Source: Ruminococcus sp. 210702-SL.1.03 (lineage in GTDB: Bacteria > Bacillota > Clostridia > Oscillospirales > Ruminococcaceae). Taken from it: 64,000 nucleotides of DNA. Where the stretch lies: the NCBI RefSeq assembly GCF_020559915.1, contig NZ_JAJCLZ010000008.1, positions 48,485-112,484 on the forward strand. The letters are read 5' to 3'. Below, piece by piece: positions 48,667 through 58,063 of the stretch. How positions within the stretch are numbered: the first letter of the stretch is position 1; the number at the start of each line of letters is the position of its first letter. The notes under the pieces were generated by a model. The model did not search any database, was not told the DNA's origin, and worked only from the letters and a program-made list of their open reading frames with translations. The translations under genes were made by a program, and so were the position numbers.

Positions 48667-51063
48667 TTACTTGTTTACGTACTTTGAAACTGTTCTCGCA
48701 TTGTAGGTCTTTGATGATGTGCCCCAAGAAATGCCTGTGCCGGTCTTTGTGAACGCCTTTACGCGGAACTTGAACTGCGAATTTGCCGCAAGATCGTTGA
48801 GCGAAAGCGTTACGCTGCCCTCGCCGTATACTGTCTTTACCTTGACGTATGTCTTCTTGGCTTCATCGTACTTGTAGATGCGGTAGCCCGAGCAGCCCTT
48901 GGAAACTGTCCATCTCAGAGTGAGTATTCCGTCGCTGCCGGACATATACGAGATTATCGAGGGGGTAGCGGGCGGGTTTTCGGGCAGGCAGGCAGCCGCG
49001 CTGTAAGCGCTCGTGAGCGCCTTTCTGTTTATAACGGTCGAAGCCGCCACAACGTACTCGGTAGAGAAGTTGCCCGCGGTGTTGTCAACTGCTAGCGTGG
49101 TGTCGGAAACTGTGCCGAGCGAGGTGTAAGAGCCGCCGTTTTTCTTGTAAACGGTGTAGCTGCTTGCACCGCTTACCGCGTTCCATTTCAGCGTTATGCT
49201 GCCGGAGGTCTGGGTAACGTATGCGCCGGAAGGCTCTTCGGGGGCGGTGCCGCAGGTGCGGTATGACGACCAGTTGCCGTAAACCTTGCTGCCGTTTACC
49301 GTGGCGTAGGCTCTTACCGCAACGCGGTAGCCATAAGCCGCTTCAAGTCCCGAGATAGTAGCCGCGGTGGTGGAACTGTTTACAGTTTTCTGCACGGTGT
49401 ATGTCTTAGTAGCCGAGTTGTAGAGCGATATTTCGTAGCCGTCAGCGCCCTTGACCTTGCTCCACTTTACGCTTACCGAGCTTTTGGTGGAGGCGGTGTG
49501 GGTGGGAACGCTCATCTTCGGCAGCTTGGTAACAGCCGTTACCGGTTCGGAATATTCGCCGCCCACCAGCTTGCTGCCGTTCTTGAATATCGGTCTTACT
49601 TTGTATGTAACGCTCGTAAGGCTAGAGCTGATGTTCTCGGTGTAGCTGTTTGTGGTGGTGGTGTCGATGCGGGTGTAGTAGCTTGTGTAAGGCGTTTCTA
49701 CCAGACGGTATATCTCGTAGCTGTCGCAGCCGAGCAGCGCACCCCAGCTAATGGTTATGCTCTTGTCGCCCGCCGCAGCCTTGAGGTCTGTGATCTTCTT
49801 GCCGCTGTTCATGTAAAGCACGTCGGAGTATGCGCCGTAGACGTTCGCGTTCGACTCTACTTTTGTGCCGCGTACGCAGTAGCCGTAGCTGGCGCTTGCC
49901 GTGGTCTTGTACTGGGTGGTGTAAGAGTAGCCGATGCGCGTGTACTTCTTGCTTGAAGCGTCATACTTGAATATCTCGTACTTTTCAGCGTTGTCAGCCT
50001 TGTTCCATTTGAAGGTAACGCTGCCGTCGCTGTTGGTGGTGTAGCTGAGCCCCGTGACCGTGCCTACCGCATTGCTGTTTCCGTTGGGGTCGCGGTAATC
50101 TACGTTCATGTCTACCGAGGTAGCTATGCCGTTTACCTTGCCCGTGCTGGAAAACTGCCATGTGCTGTAATCGCCGCTGTAATTGGTCTGAGTAGTGTAG
50201 TGCGCCAGCCATATCGGGTACTTTTTGCCGAGCGCCGCGCCGTCGATCTGGTATGTCAGCCAGCTCATGTTCGCGTAAACGCCCGCCTTGTAGCCCTTAG
50301 AGATTATCCTGTCGCAGAAAGCGGTGCAGAGCGCTGTTTTCTGCGCTTTGGTAAGTCCCGCGCTGTCGAGTCTGCCCGTGTCGTAGTCTACCGACTCTAT
50401 ATCGTAATATACAGGCAGGTCGAGGGTGTAGTCCTTTATGTAGCTGAGCACGAAATCGGCTTCTTCCTGCGCTTCTTTAGTGTTGACAGCCTGCGTGTAG
50501 AAGTACACGCCTACGTCAAGTCCCGCAGCTTTAGCCGCTTCGATATTTTCCTTGAATTTGTAGTCGAGCACAAGCTGTCCGCCCGAACCGTAGCCGCGGT
50601 AGCCCACGCGGATTATAGCGTAGTCTATTCCGTCAGCCTTTACCTTGTTCCAGTCGATATTGTACTGGAAGTAGGAAACGTCGATGCCCCAGACCTTATC
50701 CATATTGTCGAAGCGTGAGTTGTGTATCAGCGAGTTATTGGTGTAGCCGAAAGTTAATATTCCGTCGTCGCTGCCGCCGCCCGCTTCTTTGGCAATGTCT
50801 GAAAAATCAGTCGTGGGCTTTTCGAGTGAATCTAAATATTTGCCAAGCTGGGGGTCGCAGTTTTCCTCTGCAAATTCCTCAGCCTTTATCTGCTCTTCGG
50901 TCTTTTCCTGTGAAGCAGGCTTTTCTGCGTCAGCGCCTTCCTGCGAATCGGTGTTTACGGCAACAGCCGCCTTTTTGCCGTATGAGCGGTCGGCGAAAGC
51001 CGCCGTGCTGCTGCTTGCCGCTATTGCTAGAGCCGCCAGAAAACCTACTGCTTTTTTCAACAT
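48667..51063 (-). CDS. Secreted GH25 lysozyme with Fn3-like repeats
   Basis: A 798-residue exported muramidase. Signal peptide about 1-24 (MLKKAVGF...AAFA), a Glu-rich linker, then a GH25 barrel (about 120-320) with GIDVSYFQYNIDW, YAIIRVGYRGYGSGG, LPVYYDIESVDYDTG and YPIWLAHYT; the catalytic Asp/Glu of DIE are present. Five Fn3-like domains (about 330-798) follow, similar in style to those of the VanY-type protein. It should cut peptidoglycan glycan strands outside the cell. ATG 51063 was chosen over the frame start at 51090 because AGAAAGGAAG lies about 9 nt upstream. Confidence 0.93.
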   Translation of the reverse strand: MLKKAVGFLAALAIAASSSTAAFADRSYGKKAAVAVNTDSQEGADAEKPASQEKTEEQIKAEEFAEENCDPQLGKYLDSLEKPTTDFSDIAKEAGGGSDDGILTFGYTNNSLIHNSRFDNMDKVWGIDVSYFQYNIDWNKVKADGIDYAIIRVGYRGYGSGGQLVLDYKFKENIEAAKAAGLDVGVYFYTQAVNTKEAQEEADFVLSYIKDYTLDLPVYYDIESVDYDTGRLDSAGLTKAQKTALCTAFCDRIISKGYKAGVYANMSWLTYQIDGAALGKKYPIWLAHYTTQTNYSGDYSTWQFSSTGKVNGIATSVDMNVDYRDPNGNSNAVGTVTGLSYTTNSDGSVTFKWNKADNAEKYEIFKYDASSKKYTRIGYSYTTQYKTTASASYGYCVRGTKVESNANVYGAYSDVLYMNSGKKITDLKAAAGDKSITISWGALLGCDSYEIYRLVETPYTSYYTRIDTTTTNSYTENISSSLTSVTYKVRPIFKNGSKLVGGEYSEPVTAVTKLPKMSVPTHTASTKSSVSVKWSKVKGADGYEISLYNSATKTYTVQKTVNSSTTAATISGLEAAYGYRVAVRAYATVNGSKVYGNWSSYRTCGTAPEEPSGAYVTQTSGSITLKWNAVSGASSYTVYKKNGGSYTSLGTVSDTTLAVDNTAGNFSTEYVVAASTVINRKALTSAYSAAACLPENPPATPSIISYMSGSDGILTLRWTVSKGCSGYRIYKYDEAKKTYVKVKTVYGEGSVTLSLNDLAANSQFKFRVKAFTKTGTGISWGTSSKTYNARTVSKYVNK

Positions 51064-51213
51064 CGGTGTGATCTTCCTTTCTTGCCGCATTCCGCGGCAG
51101 TGTAACTTATATTTTCCCTTTTATTTACTTCTGTGAAATATATGTGCATAAAGTTTAATTTTGCACAAAAGTTATTCGCTTTGCATACGAATATACATCA
51201 ACATACATATATA

Positions 51214-51242
51214 AGTATACACTATCTTAATCGGTTTGTCAA
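51214..51242 (-). promoter_or_regulatory. Promoter of the GH25 gene
   Basis: Perfect TTGACA (51237-51242) and TATACT (51214-51219) on the minus strand with a 17-bp spacer. The leader of about 145 nt contains a small TGCCGC/GCGGCA hairpin just before the ribosome site. Confidence 0.8.
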
Positions 51243-51285
51243 CCTTTTTAACCGTTTTGTTACAATTCAAAACCGCAAAATAGTA

Positions 51286-52083
51286 TTATTCCGTCTTTTG
51301 TGCCTTTTCAGCCTTAGCTTTGGCGATGTCCTCGGCTATTCGCTGCTTTACCCCTGCGAATATCAGGTCGCGCGCTGCCTTTGCCTGCGCTTTGGTAGCG
51401 GCGGGCACGTCTTTCAGGCGGTAGGGCAGACCTAAGTTTTCGTACTTTACTATTCCCATAGTGTGGTAGGGCAGCACGTCAATAGCGCGCAGCGTTTTTA
51501 TCCCGCCGATGAATTTTCCCAGCCGCGTGAGCGACTCGTCGTCGTCCGTAACGCCGGGTACTAGGACGTGCCTTATCCAAACGTCTATGCCGCGGTCGCT
51601 GAGGTGGCGGGCGAAGTCGAGTATGCCCGCGTTGTCCTGCCCCGTGAGCCAGCGGTGCTTTTCTGGGTCGATGTGCTTTATGTCGAGCATAACCAGGTCG
51701 GTGAAGTCGAGCAGGCGGTCTATCTTCGTGCGCATCTCGGCGTTGCCCGCGTTCCACATTATTCCCGAGGAGTCAAGGCAGGTGTGAACTCCGCGCTCTT
51801 TCGCCCTGCGGAATATCTCGCCCACAAATTCGGGCTGCATGAGCGGTTCGCCGCCTGTGCAGGTTATCCCGCCGCCGCGCAGAAATTCTTTTACCGCGTC
51901 GAACTGCGACATTATGTCAGATACCGATGTAAGCTTGCCGTCCTGCTTGTTCCAAGTATCGGGGTTGTGGCAGTAGGCGCAGCGCATGGGGCAGCCGCTT
52001 ACGAATACTACGAATCTCAGCCCGGGGCCGTCTACCGTGCCCAAACTTTCTACCGAATGTACATAACCTTTAATATCGTCCAT
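51286..52083 (-). CDS. pflA: Pyruvate formate-lyase activating enzyme
   Basis: A 265-residue radical SAM enzyme that makes the glycyl radical on pyruvate formate-lyase. The cluster motif CPMRCAYC (C-x3-C-x2-C) is followed by HNPDTW; GGGITCTGGEPLMQPEF binds the methionine part of SAM. ATG 52083 (MDDIKGYVHS) gives the usual family length; a longer frame to 52128 exists but has no ribosome site. It is the last gene of the hydF-uvrC-folC-pflA run, and the pyruvate formate-lyase gene is not in this window. Confidence 0.94.
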   Translation of the reverse strand: MDDIKGYVHSVESLGTVDGPGLRFVVFVSGCPMRCAYCHNPDTWNKQDGKLTSVSDIMSQFDAVKEFLRGGGITCTGGEPLMQPEFVGEIFRRAKERGVHTCLDSSGIMWNAGNAEMRTKIDRLLDFTDLVMLDIKHIDPEKHRWLTGQDNAGILDFARHLSDRGIDVWIRHVLVPGVTDDDESLTRLGKFIGGIKTLRAIDVLPYHTMGIVKYENLGLPYRLKDVPAATKAQAKAARDLIFAGVKQRIAEDIAKAKAEKAQKTE

Positions 52084-52114
52084 AAAGCTGTCTATCTCCT
52101 TTGTACAAATTGTA

Positions 52115-53395
52115 TCATCTGTTTTCAAGCGCGCTGCTTACTATCTTTCCGTCGGCGAAAAGCGCGGCCAGGAATAGCGAGCCGCATATCACAAGCGCTT
52201 CGCCGTCCTTCAGCGCGGCTATCTCCCGCCGTACAGTTTCCTCGGGGGAGTATGGCGAGGGTGCGGCTTTCGCACCGTGTCGCGCCAGTATCTCGGCAAG
52301 CTCGCCCTTTTCACGCGCGCGCGGGCAGTAGCCGTCTACGCAGATAAAGCTTTCCGCCGCCTGCGCTATCTGTTCCGCCGCCGTTTCGCTGTCTTTGTCG
52401 CCCAGCATACCTATCACAGCGCGTTTCGGGCAGTTCAGCGCCGCCAATGCGTTCGCAAGCGCCTTTACCCCCTCGGGATTATGCCCGCCGTCTAAAATTA
52501 CCAGCGGCTCGCGCGAGAGTATCTGCACACGCGCGGGCACTTGCGCCAGCAGACCGCTTTTCAGAGCCGCTTCGGGAATATCGTAACCTTCGCCGCGCAG
52601 AGCGTTTATCACTTCGATAACTGTCAGCGCATTTTTTATCTGATGATAGCCGCCCATGTGCGTTTCGTACTGCCCGCCGCGGTAGCTGAATTTGCAGCCG
52701 AAAGGCGTGCAGCTCTCAACTTTCAGCTCAGCCATATCGGGGATAACGAGCTGCGAATTGCATAGCCGCGCGCGCCTGCCGATAGCGCCCATCGCCTGCC
52801 GCGGGTTCTCGGGGGCGGTAACGCAGGGCGAGCCTTTCTTTATTATGCCCGCTTTCTGCGCCGCTATTTTCTCGATAGTGCCGCCCAGTATCGCCGTGTG
52901 GTCGAGCGAGATGGAGCATATCACCGATACCAGCGGCGGCGGGATAACGTTGGTAGAGTCGAGCAGCCCGCCAACGCCCGTTTCCAGTACTACTACGTCG
53001 CAGCCGCGGTCGATGAAATGCAGAAAAGCCATAGCCTGCGTTATCTCAAACTGCGAAAATTCGTAGTGCGGCAGCTTTTTCACTGCGCCGTCTACTATCT
53101 CAGAAAGCGCGTTCAGCTCGGCGTCTGAGATGTCCTCGCCGTTCACGCGTATGCGGTCGTTGTAGCGCAGTATGTATGGCGAGGTGAAAAGCCCCGTGGC
53201 GTACCCCGCCGCGCGCAGCGCTTCCGCCGTCATTTCGGCGCAGCTTCCCTTGCCGTTAGTGCCCGCTATGTGCACGAATTTCAGCTTTTTGTGCGGGTCG
53301 CCCAGAGCGCCCATCAGCGCGCGTATCCTTTCAAGGTCGGTTATCTTGCCGCCAAGCTTGCCGTAGCTGTCTACCAGCTTCATGTATTTTTGCAA
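52115..53395 (-). CDS. folC: Folylpolyglutamate/dihydrofolate synthase
   Basis: A 426-residue Mur-ligase-fold enzyme adding glutamate to folates. The ATP loop HIAGTNGKGSCAEM (about 43-56), TGLFTSPYILRYNDRIRVNG, ETGVGGLLDSTNVI and LDGGHNPEG are conserved FolC motifs; length is usual. It begins 7 bp after the uvrC stop, so translation may be coupled. Whether it also has dihydrofolate synthase activity cannot be decided from motifs alone. Confidence 0.95.
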   Translation of the reverse strand: MQKYMKLVDSYGKLGGKITDLERIRALMGALGDPHKKLKFVHIAGTNGKGSCAEMTAEALRAAGYATGLFTSPYILRYNDRIRVNGEDISDAELNALSEIVDGAVKKLPHYEFSQFEITQAMAFLHFIDRGCDVVVLETGVGGLLDSTNVIPPPLVSVICSISLDHTAILGGTIEKIAAQKAGIIKKGSPCVTAPENPRQAMGAIGRRARLCNSQLVIPDMAELKVESCTPFGCKFSYRGGQYETHMGGYHQIKNALTVIEVINALRGEGYDIPEAALKSGLLAQVPARVQILSREPLVILDGGHNPEGVKALANALAALNCPKRAVIGMLGDKDSETAAEQIAQAAESFICVDGYCPRAREKGELAEILARHGAKAAPSPYSPEETVRREIAALKDGEALVICGSLFLAALFADGKIVSSALENR

Positions 53396-53402
53396 ATCGT
53401 CG

Positions 53403-55247
53403 TCAGTCCTCTCCGTGAATGTATTTGTAAAGCTCCGCCGCCGTAGCGGCGCTCACGCCCGCCGTTTTCGCCAGTTCGTACTCGGTGGCGGCTTCAAGCG
53501 CGGCGCGCGTCTTGTACTCGGTCATTAGCTTCTGCGCCTTTTTCTCGCCTATACCCTTTACCGAGGTAAGCCCCAGCGCGAAGCTGTTTTTCTTGTGCCG
53601 CGCTTTGGTGAATGTTATCGCGTATCGGTGCACCTCGTCCTGTATAGCCGTCACCAGCGCGAACGCGCGTCGGTATGAGGTAAGGCTTATCTCGTGGTCT
53701 GAAGCGGTGGCGGCGCGGGTGCGGTGCTTCGAGTCTTTCACCAGACCGTATATCGGCACGTTTATCCCCAGCGCGCGCACTACGGGCGTTACCGTGGCGA
53801 CGTGCCCCTTGCCGCCGTCGAGAAGTATAAGGTCGGGCAGGGTGGAAAAGCCCTCGTCCTCGCCATCCAGATAACGCTTGAAGCGGCGTTCTACCGCCTC
53901 GCACATACAGGCGTAGTCGTTCTGCTCGTGCACTGTTTTTATTGCGAATTTGCGGTAAAAGCGCTTGCATGGTCTGCCGTTTTCGTAGACCACCATTCCG
54001 CAGGTCATGTCGGAAGAGCCGAAGTTTGATATATCGTAGCACTCTATGAACCGCGGCGGTTTTTCCAGACCCAGCGCTTTCGCAAGCTCTTCAAGAGCGG
54101 TTATCTCCTTGCCCGTTCTGCCCACGCGCAGCGAAAGGTGCTCGCTTGCGTTGCTTTTCGCGAGGGTGGTCAGCCGCAGCAGTGCGCCCCTCTGCGGCAC
54201 AGATATGTGCACGCGGTGTCCGCATTTGTCTGACAGATACCGCTCGAGCAGCTCGGTGTTCTCTATCGGCTCGTCGAGCAGTATGTCTTTCGGTATCTCG
54301 CTGCGCGCCGAGTAAAATTCGGTGATAAAGCCCTCACGCATGGCAGAGCCCAGATCGGTCATGCCTAGCGGCGCGCTGTATTTGTCGAAAAGCCGCCCGC
54401 CGCGGTACATCAGCACGCTGCCGCAGGCGCGGTCAGCGTTTTCCGAAACGGCGAAAATATCCATATCGCGCAGGTCGTCGGAAACTATCTTCTGCCCCTC
54501 GGCGGCTTTCTTTATGGCGGCTATGCGGTCGCGCAGTTTTGCCGCCTGCTCAAAGTCGAGCGCTTCGGCGGCGGCGTTCATCTGCTCTGTAAGCCGCTCA
54601 ACGCTCGCTTGCGAGCCACTTTTGATGTACTCTACCGCCTGCTGTACCACGCCGCGGTAGTCCTCGGCAGAGATCTCGCCTTTGCACACGCCCATGCACT
54701 GCTTTATGAAGCAGTTTAGGCAGGGGCGGCTTTTGCCGAGATCCCGCGGGAACTGCTTTGTGCAGGTGGGCAGCATGAATACTCTGTTCGCTTCGTCCAC
54801 AGCCTGCTTTACCGAATATGAGCTGATGTAAGGCCCGATGTACTGCGCGCCGTCGTCCTCTTTTTGCAGCGCCGCCGTCAGCCGCGGGTACTCCTCGTTC
54901 GATACGCGTATATAGCTGTAGCCCTTATCGTCTTTCAGCAGGATATTGTACTTTGGCGAATACTGCTTTATCAGCGAACATTCCAGCACCAGCGCTTCAA
55001 ACTCGCTGTCGGTTACTATAAAATCGTAGTCGCGCACCAGAGATACCATTTTCCACACCTTAGGCAGATGGTCTTGTCCCTTGCGGAAATATGAGGTAAC
55101 GCGGTGCTTTAGGTTTTTCGCCTTGCCGACGTATATTATTTTTCCGCCCGAGTCTTTCATGATGTAGCAGCCGGGCTTTTCGGTAAGCTTAGAGGTCTTG
55201 TCCCGCAGATACGGCAGACAAGGATTGTGTTCTTCTGTAATATGCAA
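53403..55247 (-). CDS. uvrC: Excinuclease ABC subunit C
   Basis: A 614-residue nuclease of nucleotide excision repair that cuts both sides of a DNA lesion. The GIY-YIG domain (about 20-100) has KPGCYIMKD and IYVGKAKNLKHRV; a Cys-rich linker (CLNCFIKQCMGVCKG) and the UVR motif (about 203-238) follow; the RNase H-like endonuclease region includes IECYDISNFGSSDMTCGMVVYENG and DLILLDGGKGH; the C-terminal helix-hairpin-helix region has VKGIGEKKAQKL. The start is TTG 55247 with GGTGAT just upstream. Confidence 0.96.
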   Translation of the reverse strand: MHITEEHNPCLPYLRDKTSKLTEKPGCYIMKDSGGKIIYVGKAKNLKHRVTSYFRKGQDHLPKVWKMVSLVRDYDFIVTDSEFEALVLECSLIKQYSPKYNILLKDDKGYSYIRVSNEEYPRLTAALQKEDDGAQYIGPYISSYSVKQAVDEANRVFMLPTCTKQFPRDLGKSRPCLNCFIKQCMGVCKGEISAEDYRGVVQQAVEYIKSGSQASVERLTEQMNAAAEALDFEQAAKLRDRIAAIKKAAEGQKIVSDDLRDMDIFAVSENADRACGSVLMYRGGRLFDKYSAPLGMTDLGSAMREGFITEFYSARSEIPKDILLDEPIENTELLERYLSDKCGHRVHISVPQRGALLRLTTLAKSNASEHLSLRVGRTGKEITALEELAKALGLEKPPRFIECYDISNFGSSDMTCGMVVYENGRPCKRFYRKFAIKTVHEQNDYACMCEAVERRFKRYLDGEDEGFSTLPDLILLDGGKGHVATVTPVVRALGINVPIYGLVKDSKHRTRAATASDHEISLTSYRRAFALVTAIQDEVHRYAITFTKARHKKNSFALGLTSVKGIGEKKAQKLMTEYKTRAALEAATEYELAKTAGVSAATAAELYKYIHGED

Positions 55248-55313
55248 ATCTTATCACCGGTTGTAGTGTTAATTATCGTGTGTAACTTATATAATGTATA
55301 TGCTGAGCGCGGG

Positions 55314-56513
55314 TCACACCAGTTTCTCCAGCGCGGGGAACGGCGCGAGCGAGCGTTTGAGTATGCCGTTCATGTAGGCGATAGCCGTGCCGTAATTTGT
55401 AAAAGGCACGCCCGCCTTTTCTGCCGACTTCATTCTGTAAGTCAGTTCGGAAGCGTTCAGCATACAGCCGCCGCAGTGTATCACCAGCTTGTACTGCGAA
55501 AGCTTTTCGGGGAAGCCGCCGCCAGAGCTGAACTCAAACTGCGGCTGCGCGCCCGTAAAGCTGCGTATCCAGCGCGGCAGCTTTTCTGTGCCTATGTCGC
55601 CGCACTGGCGGTGGTGGGTGCAGCCCTCTGAGATGAGTATTTTGTCGCCGCCGCGAATGTCCTTTAGCGCAGTAACGCCCTTTACCGCCGTTTCAAGAAA
55701 GCCTTTGTACCGCGCCATCAGTATCGAAAACGAGGTCAGCGGTATCTCCTGCGGAACTATTTCAGCCACAAGCTTGAAAGCCTGACTGTCGGTTATCACC
55801 ATAGCGGGCTTTTTCGCGCAGGCGCTCAGCGTTAGCTCAAGCTCGCTCTCGCGGCAGACCATAGGTATGCAGCCCGACTCGAGCAGGTCGCGTATAGCCT
55901 GCTGCTGGGGGAGTATCAGTCTGCCTTTCGGTGCGGCGGAGTCTATCGGCACTACCAGCACGGCTATGTCGCCCTTTTCGAGCAGGTCGCCGACTAATCT
56001 GCGGCCGCTTTCGGCACGCTTCGCTGCAGCGGCTATGCGGTCTTTCAGCACGCCGATATTCTCGCCCGTTTTCGCGCTTACGAATATCTCTTTATCCGAA
56101 GCTGTCTGCGGCACGCCGGTGAGGTCGCACTTGTTCATGGCTATGACGTAGGGTATCCCGCGCTCTTTGAATATTTGCAAAAGCTCGCGGTCGCTGACGT
56201 TCAGCCCGCGGGAGGCGTCGGCTATCAGCACGGCGCAGTCGGTCTTTTCAAGCACGCGCTTTGTGCGCTCTACGCGCATCTTGCCCAAGCCGCCCTCGTC
56301 GTCTACGCCGGGGGTGTCGATCACGAGCACCGGGCCGAGCGGCAGCAGCTCCATCGCCTTTGAAACAGGGTCGGTGGTAGTGCCCGCCACGTCTGATACC
56401 AGCGCGAGGTCTTGACCCGTAACGGCATTCACCACGCTTGATTTGCCCGCGTTGCGGCAGCCGAAAAAGCCTATATGCAAACGCTCGCCCGAAGGAGTAT
56501 CGTTCATTCCCAT
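55314..56513 (-). CDS. hydF: [FeFe]-hydrogenase maturation GTPase HydF
   Basis: A 399-residue scaffold on which the hydrogenase two-iron subcluster is built before transfer to the enzyme. GTPase domain: G1 FGCRNAGKSS, G3 DTPGVDD, G4 NKCD. C-terminal iron-sulfur motif: Cys and His in EGCTHHRQ, then HCGGC about 45 residues later, the CxH...HCxxC pattern of HydF. The start is ATG 56513, with ATG 56507 an alternative. It leads the operon, yet hydE, hydG and a hydrogenase gene are absent from the window. Confidence 0.95.
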   Translation of the reverse strand: MGMNDTPSGERLHIGFFGCRNAGKSSVVNAVTGQDLALVSDVAGTTTDPVSKAMELLPLGPVLVIDTPGVDDEGGLGKMRVERTKRVLEKTDCAVLIADASRGLNVSDRELLQIFKERGIPYVIAMNKCDLTGVPQTASDKEIFVSAKTGENIGVLKDRIAAAAKRAESGRRLVGDLLEKGDIAVLVVPIDSAAPKGRLILPQQQAIRDLLESGCIPMVCRESELELTLSACAKKPAMVITDSQAFKLVAEIVPQEIPLTSFSILMARYKGFLETAVKGVTALKDIRGGDKILISEGCTHHRQCGDIGTEKLPRWIRSFTGAQPQFEFSSGGGFPEKLSQYKLVIHCGGCMLNASELTYRMKSAEKAGVPFTNYGTAIAYMNGILKRSLAPFPALEKLV

Positions 56514-56573
56514 GATAATTGTCATTCCTTTACAGTAAAATTCCCATTTGTGCTCCCACTTATTCCATTATAT

Positions 56574-56602
56574 ATTGTACCACATTATAAGTGAATTTTC
56601 AA
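56574..56602 (-). promoter_or_regulatory. Promoter of the hydF-uvrC-folC-pflA operon
   Basis: TTGAAA (56597-56602) and TACAAT (56574-56579) on the minus strand with a 17-bp spacer. Confidence 0.75.
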
Positions 56603-56647
56603 GAGATAAATAATTACGCGTTTTAGCGAATACATACAAATTTGCCC

Positions 56648-56676
56648 TTGACAAAAATGAAAAAATGGTGTAATAT
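56648..56676 (+). promoter_or_regulatory. Promoter of the lipoprotein gene
   Basis: Perfect TTGACA (56648-56653) and TAATAT (56671-56676) with a 17-bp spacer, divergent from the hydF promoter. Confidence 0.72.
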
Positions 56677-56735
56677 TAAAGGAGTAAGTCGGCGCGGACA
56701 TACTGCGCCTATGAAAACGAGTTGAACGATAAAAA

Positions 56736-57254
56736 ATGATGCTGAAAAAATTGCTTTGTGCAGCCGCCGCCTGTGTTATGGCTGCGTCTTTAGCCTCGTG
56801 CGGCGCGAAAGAGGACACTACCCTCAATTACGAAAAGCCGCTGACGGCTGCCGCAGGCTCGCTCAATTTTGCCGACGGCAAAAGCTACCTGAATTGCTTT
56901 CTGCCGCAGGAAAAAGCGCGGTATGCCGAAGAGGAAAAGCCCGAGGAAGGCTTTATGAAAAAGATCTTCGACCGCAAGGCTTACGGCTGTAAGATAAGGG
57001 CGAAGATAACCGATACCGCGGCGCTAAACGGCGAAGAGCTTGAAGCGCTGGAGCAGCAGGCGCATGAAAAATACGGCGTCAGATTTGATTTTACAAAGGG
57101 TCAGTCGGCAGACGTGCGTTTTCAGCTGACTAAGGACGACGAGCTGCTCGCTGACGACGAAAAGCTTACTTTTGTAAGGTGCGGCGGGATCTGGTACATC
57201 TACGGAGAAGTCATCGACTCGCTGGAGCTTACTGCTCAAACAGACAAAAAATAA
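56736..57254 (+). CDS. Small exported lipoprotein
   Basis: A 172-residue lipoprotein. Basic start MMLKKLL, hydrophobic stretch and lipobox SLASC with Cys22. The mature part is charged, with predicted alpha/beta character (DGKSYLNCFLPQEKARY early and LTFVRCGGIWYIYGEV late); the late strand with GIWYIYG resembles ends of NTF2-like folds, but this is only an impression. ATG 56736 or 56739 starts it; no strong ribosome site precedes either. Followed after 39 bp by a zinc-ribbon protein gene. Function unknown. Confidence 0.8.
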   Translation: MMLKKLLCAAAACVMAASLASCGAKEDTTLNYEKPLTAAAGSLNFADGKSYLNCFLPQEKARYAEEEKPEEGFMKKIFDRKAYGCKIRAKITDTAALNGEELEALEQQAHEKYGVRFDFTKGQSADVRFQLTKDDELLADDEKLTFVRCGGIWYIYGEVIDSLELTAQTDKK

Positions 57255-57293
57255 AAATTACGACCTATTTATACGAAAGGGATTGATCTTATC

Positions 57294-58049
57294 ATGGCTA
57301 AAAATTGCTCGGCTTGCGGAAGCCCTTTGAAAGACGGCGCAAAATTCTGCGAAGTATGCGGCGCACCCGTGGCTGTTAAAAGAATAGAACAGGAAAGATT
57401 TTGCGCGCAGTGCGGAAATCTGTTGAAACCCGGAACGAAATTCTGCGAGATCTGCGGCAGGGAAGTACCGCAGGAAAAGGCTAAGGCTGAGCCGCAGATA
57501 AAAGAGCCTACCACAATGGACGAACTTGAAGTGCCCGAGATCACGGCGGATACTTTCGCTTCAAACAAAGAGATAAATACGAGCCAAAAGTTCGACGGCT
57601 TTGAGGAGGCCGTAATGCCCGATAAGGAAGAGCCTAAGCCGCAGCAGCCTGCGCCTGCCCCTGCATTTTCTATGGATTCAGCGCCCTCGCCCGCCGCGCC
57701 GAAGGTAGCCGTATCGGTAAATCAGCCCGCGCAGACCCAGTCTCAGGCGAACGCTTACGCGCGTCCGCAGCAGCCTAACCAGTACGCTCAGTCGCAGCAG
57801 GCTAATACATATCCCCAGCCCGGCTCGCCTATACCTACCGTCGGCGCTGACGGCAAGGAGAAGAAAAATTCGCTCGTAGTGCCTATAATACTTATTGTGC
57901 TGATAGTAGCGGTGCTCGTTGCCGACTGCATAATCTTCCTTGGCCATAAAAAGGACACCAAGGACGACTCTGCCGAAAAGAGCGCGGCGGTAGTTGCCGA
58001 CATAGCCGAGTACAGCGCGCAGGCGGAAGATTTCGACATTTTATTATAA
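57294..58049 (+). CDS. Double zinc-ribbon single-span membrane protein
   Basis: A 251-residue protein with two N-terminal zinc ribbons (CSACGSPLKDGAKFCEVCG and CAQCGNLLKPGTKFCEICG), a long Pro/Gln/Ala-rich disordered region (about 65-185) and one membrane span (about 195-218) followed by a short extracytoplasmic tail. Start ATG 57294 with GAAAGGGATTG upstream. The ribbons should face the cytoplasm. Similar layouts occur at 47063-47767 and in the Ydj-like operon. Function unknown; a scaffold or sensor role is only a guess. Confidence 0.85.
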   Translation: MAKNCSACGSPLKDGAKFCEVCGAPVAVKRIEQERFCAQCGNLLKPGTKFCEICGREVPQEKAKAEPQIKEPTTMDELEVPEITADTFASNKEINTSQKFDGFEEAVMPDKEEPKPQQPAPAPAFSMDSAPSPAAPKVAVSVNQPAQTQSQANAYARPQQPNQYAQSQQANTYPQPGSPIPTVGADGKEKKNSLVVPIILIVLIVAVLVADCIIFLGHKKDTKDDSAEKSAAVVADIAEYSAQAEDFDILL

Positions 58050-58063
58050 TACGCATATCATTA

